Part shown: one piece after another, positions 10,855 through 21,383 of the stretch | Numbering within the stretch: the first letter of the stretch is position 1 | Layout of the letters: the number at the start of each line of letters is the position of its first letter | DNA from: Archegozetes longisetosus | Lineage: Eukaryota > Arthropoda > Arachnida > Sarcoptiformes > Trhypochthoniidae | Assembly (NCBI GenBank): GCA_018873245.2 | Contig: JAEMBT020000001.1 | Coordinates: 16,956,220-17,020,219 of the forward strand | Reading direction: 5' to 3' | DNA length: 64,000 bases | The notes under the pieces: model-generated | What the model saw: only the letters and a program-made list of their open reading frames with translations | Told to the model about the DNA's origin: nothing | The model's database searches: none | Program-made: the position numbers and the translations under genes

Positions 10855-12096
10855 TTAATAAGAACTTATTAGAGATGAAACAATATCTGTGGGAGAATTA
10901 TAAACATATCCACCATCGATCACTAGATTTGCTCCTGTTATGAATTGGGCGTCAGTTGAGGATAAGAACGCAATTCCTTTTGCGATATCCAAAGGCTCTC
11001 CCGCTCTTTTAAGTGGTGTAAGACTGACTAATTTTTGTGTTAGTTTCTTCAACAATTCATCTGACATTTTAACTCCTGACGATTCCACGATATTAGTTTC
11101 TATAAAACCTGGACTATAAAATTTATATCAATTTATAAATAGTGTATTAAATTTGAAGTTAAAATGGTAATATTAACTTAATTGTATTGACTCTAATTCC
11201 TGAAGGACCCAATTCAACAGCCAGAACTCTAGTCATCATATCGAGTGCTGCCTTTGCCATATTGTATGGAAGGAATCCTATGCTCTTAGGATTTTAATAG
11301 ACATCAAGTTTAATTTCAATTATTAATTAATATTTCATATATTTTAGTCAACATTTGAAAGAATGTAATAATTGAAAATTTAAAGGAAATTATTCTTGAA
11401 TCAAAATAATTATTGACAATCAAAAACCAGTATAAAAGTTAATGAAAAGTCTAGTTTTTAAAAATTAAATATTCTATTTTTATTATATACCGGTTTGAGG
11501 GATGCAATACTTGAAATGTTAATAATGGTTCCTTTAGACTTTTCCAGATATGGAATCGACAGATGAATCAGTTGTACAATAGATCTCAAATCTATATTAA
11601 AATTTTGTCGAATTCATCCAATATTTTCTCATCTCTTATTGAACTATAAATGCCACTACCAGCATTGTTTACAAGAATATCTAGTTTTCCGTATTCATTG
11701 ATAGTTGCGTTGACTAGTCTTTTCACATCATCTTCTTTTGTAAGATCTGCCACAACTTCTAAAGGCTGTTCGTGAGAAATAAATAAACTTGATAAGTGTT
11801 TGTACAAAATAAGTTAAGGGAAATACCTTTAATCCATATGGAGATAACTTGTGTACTTCTTCGGCAACGTGTTTAATTCTAGTTTCGTTCCTTCCCGTCA
11901 CCACAACTTTAGCTCCAAGAATTGAGAACAATTTAACAGTTCCTTCACCAATACCAGAACTCGAACCTGTAACCAAAACTACTTTTCCCGTAAAGTTTCT
12001 TGAGTTTTTGACCTCTTGATATGATTCATTACTCATATCATAATAAACATTAGCTTTCGCTAAAGTTACAAATGCTATTACTATCAATAATCGCAT
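10855..12096 (-). pseudogene. SDR copy E, single frameshift in exon 2
   Basis: First - strand SDR copy; exons 11827-12096, 11491-11765, 11178-11284 and 10855-11113. Splice sites and the other three exon lengths match the family, but exon 2 is 275 nt instead of 276. One A is missing in the short run at about 11599-11602 (TTAAAATTTT, against TTAAAAATTTT in the copy at 17.6 kb), which throws the frame after DEFDKI. Signal peptide, TGSSSGIG, NNAG, PYNMAK and NPGFIETN are otherwise present. Because the lesion is one homopolymer base, an assembly error is a real alternative to a very young pseudogene. Confidence 0.8.
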
Positions 12097-12114
12097 ATTA
12101 ATTTTCAAAAACAA

Positions 12115-12730
12115 TTTAATTCAATTCTTAACCACTGATCAAATTTCTACACTGAGAACTTCTTATTTGAGTTTCAGATAGTACGATAATTAAGACAGCT
12201 AATGTGGTTGTTGAAGTAATTAAAAACTCTCACCCATTAGAATGTGACAACTTTCTCACAATATTCGATAAAATTAAGATAATTCTGACATCTGTTTTAG
12301 TCCCAAAACATTTCGTATTAATATTGTAAGCAAAAGTTTAGAATTAGATGTCATGTCGAGAATGCTTTCAATTTAAAATTGAAATTGATCTATAATTTAA
12401 TAATCCTTTTTTTTGGCTGATGAAACGCTTCTTTAAGGATAACAAAGTGAATATTATTGGAAAAACTCAGTGCGACTTACAAATAAGCGATTTATAGGTT
12501 TATAGGAAATATTAATAAAAGTTCAAATCTAATCTAAGAATTAATGTTCAATAGATAAAGACAAAATATGTCAATGTGTTACGATTGTTTTCTAGATGAT
12601 AGACCATCAACTTTATTACAAAGCTTTTAAGCTTAAACTTGAAAGTATTTGAACTTCAAATGTACTGATGAGCGAGTCCGGACCTTGATACAGTCAAAGA
12701 CCTGAGACCTGAGGTTCTGCAGTCCTAAAG
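12115..12730. repeat. 5' flank shared with SDR copy I (23440-24090)
   Basis: The 600 bases upstream of copy E align with those upstream of copy I, including ACTGATGAGCGAGTCCGGAC and AAAGACCTGAG. The two genes therefore descend from a duplication that carried at least 0.6 kb of flank, including a hAT-like end. Confidence 0.7.
12240..12290 (-). promoter_or_regulatory. Conserved SDR upstream block, copy E
   Basis: Reverse-complement copy of the conserved block (TGTGAGAAAGTTGTCACATT), about 145-195 nt before the start of copy E. Role inferred. Confidence 0.35.
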
Positions 12731-13330
12731 TTTGATTCTAGGTCCTTACATTTAGTGTTTGATGAGTATTAATTTTTTACAATAAGTAAAGTTAAAGTAC
12801 TTTTTAAAAATATATTACTCAAAAAAGTACGGAAAGTAAAGTATTTAATTTTTTAGTTCAAAAACGTAATATTATTTTAAAGGCATTTTATTCAAGTAAA
12901 GTAAAAGTAAAATGCATATAAATTGATAAAATTTATATGTTTATGTACTGTTAAAAATGAGCATACCTTTGCGTTGTAATTTTGTAGGATAAAGTTAACT
13001 TCTTTTCCCTGCTAAACAATCTCCTGATATACTAAAAACTCTTTCATTTAAAGCTTGTGTAGCGAATATTGGCGATATTTCTAAAGCAAATTTAGAAATA
13101 ATTGGATATTTTGACAAAATTATTGTATTTGGCCAAAACTTATAAGGACTTAATTTAAAATAATTTCCTTCTGGTGTATTAGCAAAATTATCAATTGTAA
13201 GGTTAAAGTCATTAAGAAAATCTGATTTGATATAATTAAGGAACGAAATAATTTCTTGTGAGACTGTTTTTATTATAATTAATAAAATTAAGATGATTCT
13301 GATATAGACTTATCATGTGTGCAGTATCTT
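12660..13330 (-). mobile_element. hAT transposon fragment (transposase C terminus)
   Basis: On the - strand a frame at about 12995-13266 encodes FWPNTIILSKYPIISKFALE and, a little further on, ATQALNERVFSISGD then AGKRS. This is the hAT dimerisation region (ERVFS..G....R is the family signature). It ends at a stop, and only the C-terminal end of a transposase is present. At 12668-12740 it is bounded by GAGTCCGGACCTTGATACAG-type repeats, which recur at 24010-24150 and 25165-25290. The element is incomplete and no target duplication is clear. Confidence 0.7.
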
Positions 13331-13991
13331 CTTATTCAGAATTGCGCTCAGTGTGCAGATGTAAATTCAGGAATTGAAAAAACAGCAATTGTACAGAATA
13401 TATGAATAGAAATGCAAATTAAAGCGAAACATTATTTAAATAGAATAACAAAATCGAAATAACAGTTATTTGTTTTGTTTAGATTGCTTGTTCCGATAGT
13501 GCATCACTTATGAAGAACAAAATTTTGAATAATGCTTTGTTAATATTTGTTTATAACGAAAAACTCCTGATTATACTTGCACATTATTCTATGCTGTCTT
13601 GAAATACTAAACTAGGCAAAAATATTCATATTTTAGTAGACTTAACAATAAATATTGATCAATTAAAGGATGTAATTGATTATTAATAAAGATCAACTAA
13701 AGAATAATACATTCTAAAGAAATATATAAAGGTACCCAATGATATATTTCGTACAGGATTAAACGAAGAATAGGTGTTAAGTCTATTCCGATATCTTTTC
13801 TTTATAATAAAACATTTCTAAACAATAATAAAAATTAAAGCTTAAAATTTGATATGACTTCATTACGTGAATATTTTCAAATTAAAATTTTATTTAGAAT
13901 ATTCCAAATAAATATCTATTTCCTTAATAAACTTTTGAAATTTTTCAGTTTAAAATGTTCATAATTTTAATTAATAAGAACTCGTAAATCA

Positions 13992-15217
13992 TTATTGGAT
14001 ATTTGCAGAAGAAGTATAAAGCATTCCTCCATCAATTACTAGATTTGCTCCTGTTATGAATTGAGCGTCAGTTGAGGATAAGAATACAATTCCTTTTGCG
14101 ATATCCAAAGGTTCTCCCGCTCTTTTAAGTGGTGTAAGACTGATTAATTTTTCTGTTAGTTTCTTCAAAACCTCTGATGGTACAGTAACTCCTGTCTTAT
14201 TAAAGATGTTGGTCTCTATGTAACCGGGACTGTACATAAAGTAAATATGATAATTTGGAACTTAATGACACTTTTTTATTTCTCATATTAATACTAACTT
14301 AATTGTATTGACCCTAATTCCTGATGGACCCAACTCTACAGCCAGAACTTTAGTCATCATATCGAGCGCTGCCTTTGCCATATTATATGGAAGCATTCCT
14401 ACGAACTTTGTGTTTTAACAAACATTGAATTGAATTTCAATTATTAATTAATATTTCATATATATAAGTGAACTTCTAATTAAAAGCAATAATTGAAAGT
14501 TTATAAGAAAAAAACGTTTAAACCGAACTAATTTTGGACAGTCAAGAGTCGCTTAAAGTAAACGAAAAGTCTATTTTTAGGTAATTAAATGTTCAACTTT
14601 TAATATATACCGGTTTGAGGCCTGCAATACTTGAAATATTAATAATAGTTCCTTTAGATTTTTCCAGATATGGAATCGACAGATGAGTCAGTTGTACAAT
14701 AGATCTCAAATCTATATTAAGAGTCTTATCAAATTCATCCAATATTTTCTCATCTTTTATGGAGCTCGAAATGCCAGCACCAGCATTGTTTACAAGGATA
14801 TCTAACCTTCCGTATTCGTTGATTGTTGCGTTGACTAGTCTTTTCACATCATCTTCTTTTGTAAGATCTGCCACAACTTCTAAAGGCTGTTCGTGAGAAA
14901 TAAACAAACTTGATAATTGTTTGCACAAAATAAGTTAAGGAAAATACCTTTAATCCATATGGAGATAGTTTGTGTACTTCTTCGGCAACGCTTTTAATTC
15001 CAGTTTCATTTCTTCCCGTTACCACAACTTTAGCTCCAAGAATTGAGAACAACTTAACAGTTCCTTCACCGATACCAGAATTTGAACCTGTAACCAAAAC
15101 TACTTTTCCTGTAAAGTTTCTCGAGTTTTTGACCTCTTGATATGATTCATTACTCATATCATAATAAACATTAGCTTTTGCTAAACTTATAAATGCTATT
15201 ACTATCAATAATCGCAT
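13992..15217 (-). CDS. Secreted classical SDR, copy F (four exons)
   Basis: Intact SDR of 296 residues; exons 14948-15217, 14611-14886, 14299-14405 and 13992-14229 with GT..AG introns and family phases. Signal peptide MRLLIVIAFISLAKA, TGSNSGIG, NNAG, NISS, MLPYNMAK and NPGYIETN are all present, so it is likely an active, secreted or lumenal oxidoreductase. The C terminus is short (TSSANIQ), like copy I. A Merlin element inserted in its upstream region at 15478-16363. Confidence 0.9.
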
Positions 15218-15330
15218 ATTAATTTTCGAAAACAATTTAATTCGTAACCACTGATCAAATTTTTACACTGAGAACCTTTTATGTGAGTAACGTTTAAATA
15301 AAATAAATATAATTTATAAAGCTTATCTTT

Positions 15331-15384
15331 GCAATGTGATAACTTTCTCATAATATTCGATAAAATTAAGATTATTCTGATATT
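15331..15384 (-). promoter_or_regulatory. Conserved SDR upstream block, copy F
   Basis: Reverse-complement copy of the shared block (TATGAGAAAGTTATCACATT), 115-165 nt before the start codon. Role inferred. Confidence 0.3.
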
Positions 15385-15477
15385 TTTTTTATTATAAAAC
15401 ATTTCGAAATAATACTAAAATTTAAAGTTTAAAATTTGGTATGATTTTATTTCATGAATATTTTCAAACTAAAATTT

Positions 15478-16363
15478 GGCTATTCTTTAGAATTGCACCG
15501 TTCTCAGATGTTGATTAAACTTTTTTTACAGACTATATGGACCATGAGGAGCATTTTATTTGCTGGGACCGAAAGTCTGAAATGAGCGTGTCTTGAGATA
15601 ATACGGAAAACGTGTAACAGGATTTTGGCCAAAATTTTGGAAATTTGAAAAAACATTGATTTATTTTTGTGTAGCTTAGCTCGCTGTGTCGAAAAATATA
15701 AGAAATAATTTCGCTATCTTTTATAGTTTTCGAGATATTCAGCTTAGAACATTCGGTATGACAATTGGGTATCAGTTAATAAGTCAGAACCATTTCACAA
15801 TTATCAACTATCTGCAAACGATGGAAGGCGTTTATAATTTGAGAAGAATTTTCAGAGAATGTCCTGTAGAGGACGAAGAGAAATGCTTAAAGTGGTGTCA
15901 AGGGATCAGACTCATACCCGAATCCCGCACCTGTACGAAGTGTCAGCGAAAGCTGACACTTTTGAAGGGATCTCGCGACACCACTAAGAGCAAGCGCTTT
16001 CGCTGTCACAAATGTAACAGGGATGTCTCTCTTCTATCCGGAACAATATTTGCGGATGCGAACATGCCACTTGGGCAGATTCTCACCCTCATTTACTGTT
16101 CCGTTCATCGATTCTCTTATGAGGACGCGATGAGAGAGGCCAAGGTTAGGTTAGATTTCAAGCACTTGCCATAGGATTTTATTGGTTTTTCAAGCTTTTT
16201 TTTTATAATGGGTTCCTATGGACATTTTTTTCTGAGAGCGATATGTCTCGAACCAAAAATCTCAAACATATGAAATTTGGTTTGATGAAATATCAGATTA
16301 TAACCATCAAAAATAAAGTAGTGGCGCCATCTTCTGGAACCGGTGCAATCCTAAAGAAACCCC
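15478..16363 (+). mobile_element. Merlin/IS1016-like DNA transposon, truncated
   Basis: An 886-bp insertion flanked by a perfect 8-bp target duplication TAAAATTT (15470-15477 and 16364-16371), the size known for Merlin. The ends are inverted: GGCTATTCTTTAGAATTGCA on the left against the reverse of TGCAATCCTAAAGAAACCCC on the right. SDR paralogues lacking the insertion show the empty site. Inside, + strand 15686-16174 encodes a 162-residue fragment with a zinc ribbon (C-x2-C at TCTKC and CHKC) followed by SLLSGTIFADANMPLGQIL. This is the N-terminal region of ISXO2/Merlin transposases. The DDE catalytic part is missing, so the copy is non-autonomous. Confidence 0.85.
15686..16174 (+). pseudogene. 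Merlin transposase N-terminal fragment
   Basis: An open frame of 162 residues inside the Merlin element. Residues 80-115 form a zinc ribbon (CTKC, CHKC), then GTIFADANMPLGQILTLIYC and YEDAMREAKV. Full-length relatives continue for another 150-200 residues with the DDE integrase-like domain; here the frame ends at FKHLP and nothing similar follows. GC content is higher than in the surroundings. No activity is expected. Confidence 0.75.
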
Positions 16364-16449
16364 TAAAATTTATTTAGAGTATTCTAATAAATGTCTATTT
16401 CTTTATTAAACTTTTGGAAGTTTTCAATTCTAAATGTTCACAATTTAGA

Positions 16450-18144
16450 TTAATAAGAACTTTTAAATCCTGAAAAAGAATCTGCAGGAGAATTATAGAG
16501 CACTCCACCATCAATTACTAGATTTGCTCCTGTTATAAACTGAGCATCAGTTGAGGATAAGAATACAATTCCTTTTGCAATATCCAGAGGCTCTCCCGCT
16601 CTTCTAAGTGGCGTAGAGTTTACGACTTTGTTCGCTAATTCCTTCAAAAGTTCTGGTGGCACTTTAACTCCGGTCGCTTCATTGAAATTTGTCTCCGTGT
16701 ACCCGGGGCTGTAAAAAAATTAACATCTAGTTTTACAAAGCTTAACTATCCTTATTAATATCTCATAATCATATTAACTTAATTGTATTGACTCTAATTC
16801 CTGATGGACCCAATTCTATGGCCAAAACTCTGGTCATCATATCGAGTGCCGCCTTTGCCATATTATATGGAAGAAATCCTACGAACTTTAGGTTATAATA
16901 AACATCGAGTTGAATTTCAATTTAATTCAAAATTGATATATGTTAGTGAACTTTGATTAAAATATTTATTTAAAATTTATAAGAATTAATATTTTAATCA
17001 AAGTAATTATGAGCAGTTAACCCTTCGTCACAACTTTTCTTCCGAAAAGGTAAAATTGGCCGTGGGGTACAATGTTACTCCACGTTTCTTGAGCTATATA
17101 TCTGTTTTAGGCTAGTCCTGATGCTTTTCGAATCAAAACTAGCCCTTGTTTTCGAAATTTCAATTTAATAATATTTTAATTTCTAGCTATTATCTGCTAC
17201 AGCATCATCAATGGTAAAAATTGCTAGTAGTGACATTACAGCACTGCGATATTTGGGCAAAATTCTGTCCTCATTAAAACGTGTTGACAGAAAAATTTTT
17301 TTTAAATAAGTTATGTGTCTAAATTAATCAGGTCCTTTGTCATCCAAAGTCAGATATACGACCGAGGAATATCCAAATTCTCTAGAAATCACGAGATTTT
17401 GTTCATTTTAAGTGAGATTTTTATAGTCAAACTTGGTAATAAATTTTAACCCACTGTTTTGACGAAGGTTAAAAGTCAGCATTAAAGTGAAAGGTCTAGT
17501 TTTAAATAATTAAATATTCTATTTTTATTATATACCGGGGTGAGGGCTGCAACACTTGAAGTATTAATAATAGTTCCTTTAGATTTTTCCAGATATGGAA
17601 TCGACAGATGAATCAGTTGTACAATAGATCTCAAATCTATATTAAAAATTTTGTCGAATTCATCTAATATTTTCTCATCTCTTATTAAGCTCAAAATCCC
17701 AGAACCAGCATTGTTTACAAGAATGTCTAGTTTTCCGTATTCATTGATAGTTGCGTTGACTAGTCTTTTCACATCATCTTCTTTTGTAAGATCTGCCACA
17801 ACTTCTAAAGGCTGTTCGTGAGAAATATAGAGAAATTTGATAATTGTTTGGGCTAAATAATTTAAAATAAATACTTTTAATCCATATGGAGATAATTTGT
17901 GTACTTCTTCGGCAACGCTTTTAATTTTAGTTTCATTTCTGCCCGTCACTACAACTTTAGCTCCAAGAATTGAGAACAACTTAACAGCTCCTTCACCGAT
18001 ACCAGAATTTGAACCTGTAACCAAAACTACTTTTCCTGTAAAGTTTCTTGAGTTTTTGACCTCTTGATATGATTCATTACTCATATCATAATAAACATTA
18101 GCTTTCGCTAAAGTTACAAATGCTATTACTATCAATAATCGCAT
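16450..18144 (-). CDS. Secreted classical SDR, copy G, with MITE in intron 2
   Basis: Intact SDR of 303 residues; exons 17875-18144, 17536-17811, 16779-16885 and 16450-16708. It has the family signal peptide, TGSNSGIG, NNAG, NTSS, FLPYNMAK and NPGYTETN. Intron 2 is 650 nt, against about 200 nt in paralogues, because a piggyBac-like MITE sits in it. Intron 1 is 63 nt, a multiple of three with no in-frame stop. The last exon base is A rather than the usual G (AAA|GTATT), a weaker donor, so unspliced message would read straight through and add 21 residues between GLK and PLEVV. Otherwise it should be a working enzyme. Confidence 0.88.
17017..17472. mobile_element. piggyBac-like MITE, copy 1
   Basis: A non-coding 448-bp element bounded by TTAA on both sides (17017-17020 and 17469-17472). 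The left end is CCCTTCGTCACAAC and the right end TTTTGACGAAGG is inverted. TTAA duplication with CC-starting ends is the piggyBac hallmark. A second copy at 24151-24631 has the same ends and interior. It lies in intron 2 of SDR copy G, which still has good splice sites. Confidence 0.8.
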
Positions 18145-18159
18145 ATTAATTTTCGAAAA

Positions 18160-18690
18160 CAATTTAATTCGTAACCACTCATCAAATTTTTACACTGAGA
18201 ACCTTTTATGTGAATAACGTTTAAATTAAATAAATATAATTTATAAAGCTTATCTTTGCAATATGACAACTTTCTCATAGTATTCGATAAAATTAAGATG
18301 ATTCTGATATTCTTTTTGCTATAAATATTTCGAAATAATACTAAAATTTAAAGTTTAAAATTTGATATGATTTTATTTCGTGAATATTTTCCAGTTAAAA
18401 TTTTTATTTAGAGTATTCTAATAAATGTCTAAAATTTTAATTGGAAAATATTCACGAAAAAAAATCATATCAAATTTTTAACTTTAAATTTTAGTATTAT
18501 TTCGAAATGTTTTATAACAAAAAAAAAATATCCGAATCATCTTAATTTTATCGAATACTATGAGAAAGTTGTCATATTGCAAAGATAAGCTTTATAAATT
18601 ATATTTATTAATTTAAACGTTATAAGGTTATCAGTAAAAATGATGAGTGATTACAGAATAAATTGTTTTCGAAATTAATATGCGATTATT
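18160..18690. repeat. Long inverted repeat upstream of SDR copy G
   Basis: The arms at about 18160-18412 and 18435-18690 are near-perfect reverse complements around a centre near 18425. Each carries an SDR 5' flank, including the conserved GAGAAAGTTGTCA block (18259-18310 for copy G and 18530-18580 for the mini-copy). One arm leads into copy G on -, the other into the mini-copy on +. Confidence 0.8.
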
Positions 18691-18953
18691 GGTAGTAGCA
18701 CTTAACTTTATCAAAAGCTAATGTTTATTATGATATGAGTAATGAATCATATCAAAGCTCAGGAAAACTCAATTTTACAGAAATTAGAAAACTTTACAGA
18801 AGAGCGGGAGGGCCTCTGGATATCGCAAGAGGAATTGTATTCTTATTCTCAACTGATGCTCAGTTTATAATAGAAGCAAATCTAGTAACTAATGGTGGAG
18901 CGCTCTATAATTCTCATGCAGATTCTTTGTCAGGATTTAAAAGTTCTTATTAA
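18680..18953 (+). pseudogene. Mini SDR: exon 1 start fused to exon 4 end
   Basis: The start resembles exon 1 (ATGCGATTATTGG, then the MSNESYQ region), and it passes directly at about 18800 into exon 4 (RRAGGPLDIARGIVFL to SGFKSSY). Exons 2 and 3 and every intron are missing. Small indels in the leader break the signal peptide frame. It has lost half the cofactor fold and the active site. Its end matches copy G. It is flanked by inverted repeats on both sides, so it arose by inversion plus internal deletion rather than retrocopying. Confidence 0.75.
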
Positions 18954-19205
18954 TCTAAATTATGAACATTTTGAATTGAAAACTTTCAAAAGTTTAATAA
19001 AGAAATAGACATTTATTAGAATACTCTAAATATTTCTTTATTAAACTTTTGAAAGTTTTCAATTCAAAATGTTCATAATTTAGATTAATAAGAACTTCTA
19101 AATCCTGAAAAAGAATCTGCAGGAGAATTATAGAGCACTCCACCAAGTTACTAGGTTTGCTGTCTATTATAAACTGAGCATCAGTTGAGCGTAAGAATAC
19201 AATTC
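18790..19205. repeat. Inverted repeat joining two SDR 3' ends
   Basis: The arms at about 18790-18990 and 19005-19205 are reverse complements. Each encodes the end of exon 4 (around STDAQFI) plus the 3' flank (ATTAATCTAAATTATGAACA). The two genes thus meet tail to tail with almost no spacer. With the repeat at 18160-18690 this brackets the mini-copy. Confidence 0.75.
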
Positions 19206-20321
19206 CTCTTGCGATATCAGAGGCCCGCTCTTCTAAGTGGCGTAGAGTTTACGACTTTATTCGCTAAAGCCTTCAAAAGTTCTGGTGGAATTTAATTCCT
19301 GTCGCTTCATTGAAATTTGTCTCCGTGTACCCGAGGCTGTAAAAAATTTACATCTAGTTATACAAAGCTTAGTTATCATTTCTAATTTCTTATAATCATA
19401 TTAACTTAATTGTATTGACTCTAATTTCTGATGGACCCAATTCTATGGCCAAAACACTGGTCATCATATCGAGTGCCGCCTTTGCCATATTGTATGGAAG
19501 GAATCCTATGCTTTTAGGGTTTTAATAGACATCAAATTCAATTTCAATTATTAATTAATATTTTATATATTTTAGTGAATATTTAAATAAAAGTAATAAT
19601 TGAAAATTTAAAGAAAATATTGTTTGAATCAAAATAATTGTGGACAGTCAAAAGTCAGTATAAAAGTGAATTCTTCACTTTAAAATAATTTAGTGTTCAA
19701 TTTTTATTAAATACCGGTTTAATGGATGTAATGCTTGAAATATTAATAATAGTTCCTTTAGATTTTTCCAGATATGGAATCGACAGATGAATCAGTTGTA
19801 CAATAGATCTCAAATCTATATTAAAAATGCTGTCGAATCCATTCAATAATTTTTTCATCTTTTATGGAGCTCGAAATCCTAGCACCAGCATTGTTTACAA
19901 GAACGTCTAATTTTCCGTATTCGTTGATTGTTGCGTTGACTAGTCTTTTCACATCATCTTCTTTTGTAAGATCTGCCACAACTTCTAAAGGCTGTTCGTG
20001 AGAAATAAACAAACTTGATAATTGTTTGCACAAATAAGTTAAGGAAAATACCTTTAATCTATATGGAGATAATTTGTGTACTTATTCGGCAACGCGTTTA
20101 ATTCTGGTTTCATTTCTTCCCGTCACCACAACTTTATCTCCAAGAATTGAGAACAACTTAACAGTTCCTTCACCAATACCAGAACTCGAACCTGTAACCA
20201 AAACTACTTTTCCCGTAAAGTTTCTCGAGTTTTTGACCTCTTGATATGACTCATTACTCATATCATAATAAACGTTAGCATTCGCTAAACTTACAAATGC
20301 TATTACTTACAATAAATGCAT
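19085..20321 (-). pseudogene. SDR copy H, decayed
   Basis: All four exon equivalents are recognisable (20052-20321, 19715-19991, 19406-19512, 19085-19336) but several lesions are fatal. Codon 5 is a stop (TTGTAAGTA, where paralogues have TTGATAGTA). A second stop falls in exon 1 (GCCGAATAAGTA). Exon 2 has one extra base, the acceptor of exon 3 has lost its AG at the usual place, and exon 4 has small deletions around 19140-19230. This is an older pseudogene than copy E. The shared upstream block survives at 20467-20516. Confidence 0.85.
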
Positions 20322-20766
20322 AGTAACTTTAGAAGATAACTTAATTCAATTCGTATAAATGACTACATTTTTATTATGAGAACTTTTTATGTGAGTTTAA
20401 GTATTGAACTATAATTAGATTAAATGATATGATTGGTGGAGCCACCAATAATTCGCATTCTTTTGAACGTGACAACTTTCTCACTATAATTGATAGAATT
20501 AAGATGAATCGTATATTTTTATTATTATAAGATAGTTCAAAATACTGAAATTTAAAGTTCAAAATTCAAGCATAGAAGTCGAAATGTACTTCTTGTCTGA
20601 CTTTTGAAACCAAAATGGCACATAAAAATTAAAAGATAAGATTAGGCCGAAAACTAATTTTAATATTTAGTCATATAGCCCTTTCTCAGAACGAACGAAT
20701 GAGTAAGAAAGCTTTGAAAAACTGAATCAGAGTTTCAACTATTTACAGATTAAATACTGTTTGATG

Positions 20767-21383
20767 CACTGCCATAGCCAGCTTTTTGGTCTAGGGGGCT
20801 AAATGTCTGAAAATTCTCAGTTAATATAAGCTTTATTTAATCAAAATTTAATATAATACAATTTTTCTGTTACAATGATTTTTACCAAATTCAATGGCAA
20901 AATTATCTAGATTAATAGATAATGCAATTTCTCTTTCAATCGAAATAATAGCCAAACCGTTTGATCTGTCATCAGATATCGAAATTCTCAAATAAGTTTT
21001 AATTCTTCTTAATGTTGAAAAACTCTTTTCACACGAAACATTAACACATCCTATAGTTAATGATATCTTAAAATACTTTAATAAATCTGGTATAGAGTTT
21101 GAATAATCAGTTAATTTTTCATAGACATTAAAAGTATCTTCGCATTCATAGAATAATAATTTTGCAGTTTCAGAATTTGACTTTAAATTTTCTAGATTCA
21201 AACAATAATGAGTAGCAAAAGGCTTCATAATTTCAAAGTTCACGAAATGCTTTGAAATTGGATAGCAAGCGCTAACTCCCATTAAAATATCTGTTAATTT
21301 ATTATCTAACTTTAGATTTAACCTAAACTTTGAAAAACTTTTGGGGGCTATAGCCCCCTAGCCCCCCGCTGGCTACGGCTGTG
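20767..21383 (-). mobile_element. Nested hAT element (ZMYM/Zaphod-like), internally deleted
   Basis: A 617-bp element with a perfect 8-bp target duplication GTTTGATG (20759-20766, 21384-21391). The 16-bp ends match at 14 positions: CACTGCCATAGCCAGC, and CACAGCCGTAGCCAGC on the reverse. It sits at the inner edge of the left arm of the larger inverted-repeat element, so it is younger than that one. It carries only the 3' part of a transposase. Confidence 0.85.
20848..21282 (-). pseudogene. hAT transposase C-terminal fragment
   Basis: An open frame of about 144 residues containing VSCEKSFSTLRRIKTYLR followed by RSNGLAIISIEREIA. This is the dimerisation region of hAT transposases of the ZMYM1/Zaphod type. 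The N-terminal zinc finger and the RNase-H-like catalytic core are absent, so it is an internal-deletion derivative. Its frame is still open, which suggests a fairly recent insertion. Confidence 0.8.

Noticed and set aside
15686-16174. Horizontal transfer of a bacterial gene
   Set aside because: The zinc-ribbon protein resembles bacterial IS1016/ISXO2, but Merlin is an established animal transposon family and the 8-bp duplications fit that.
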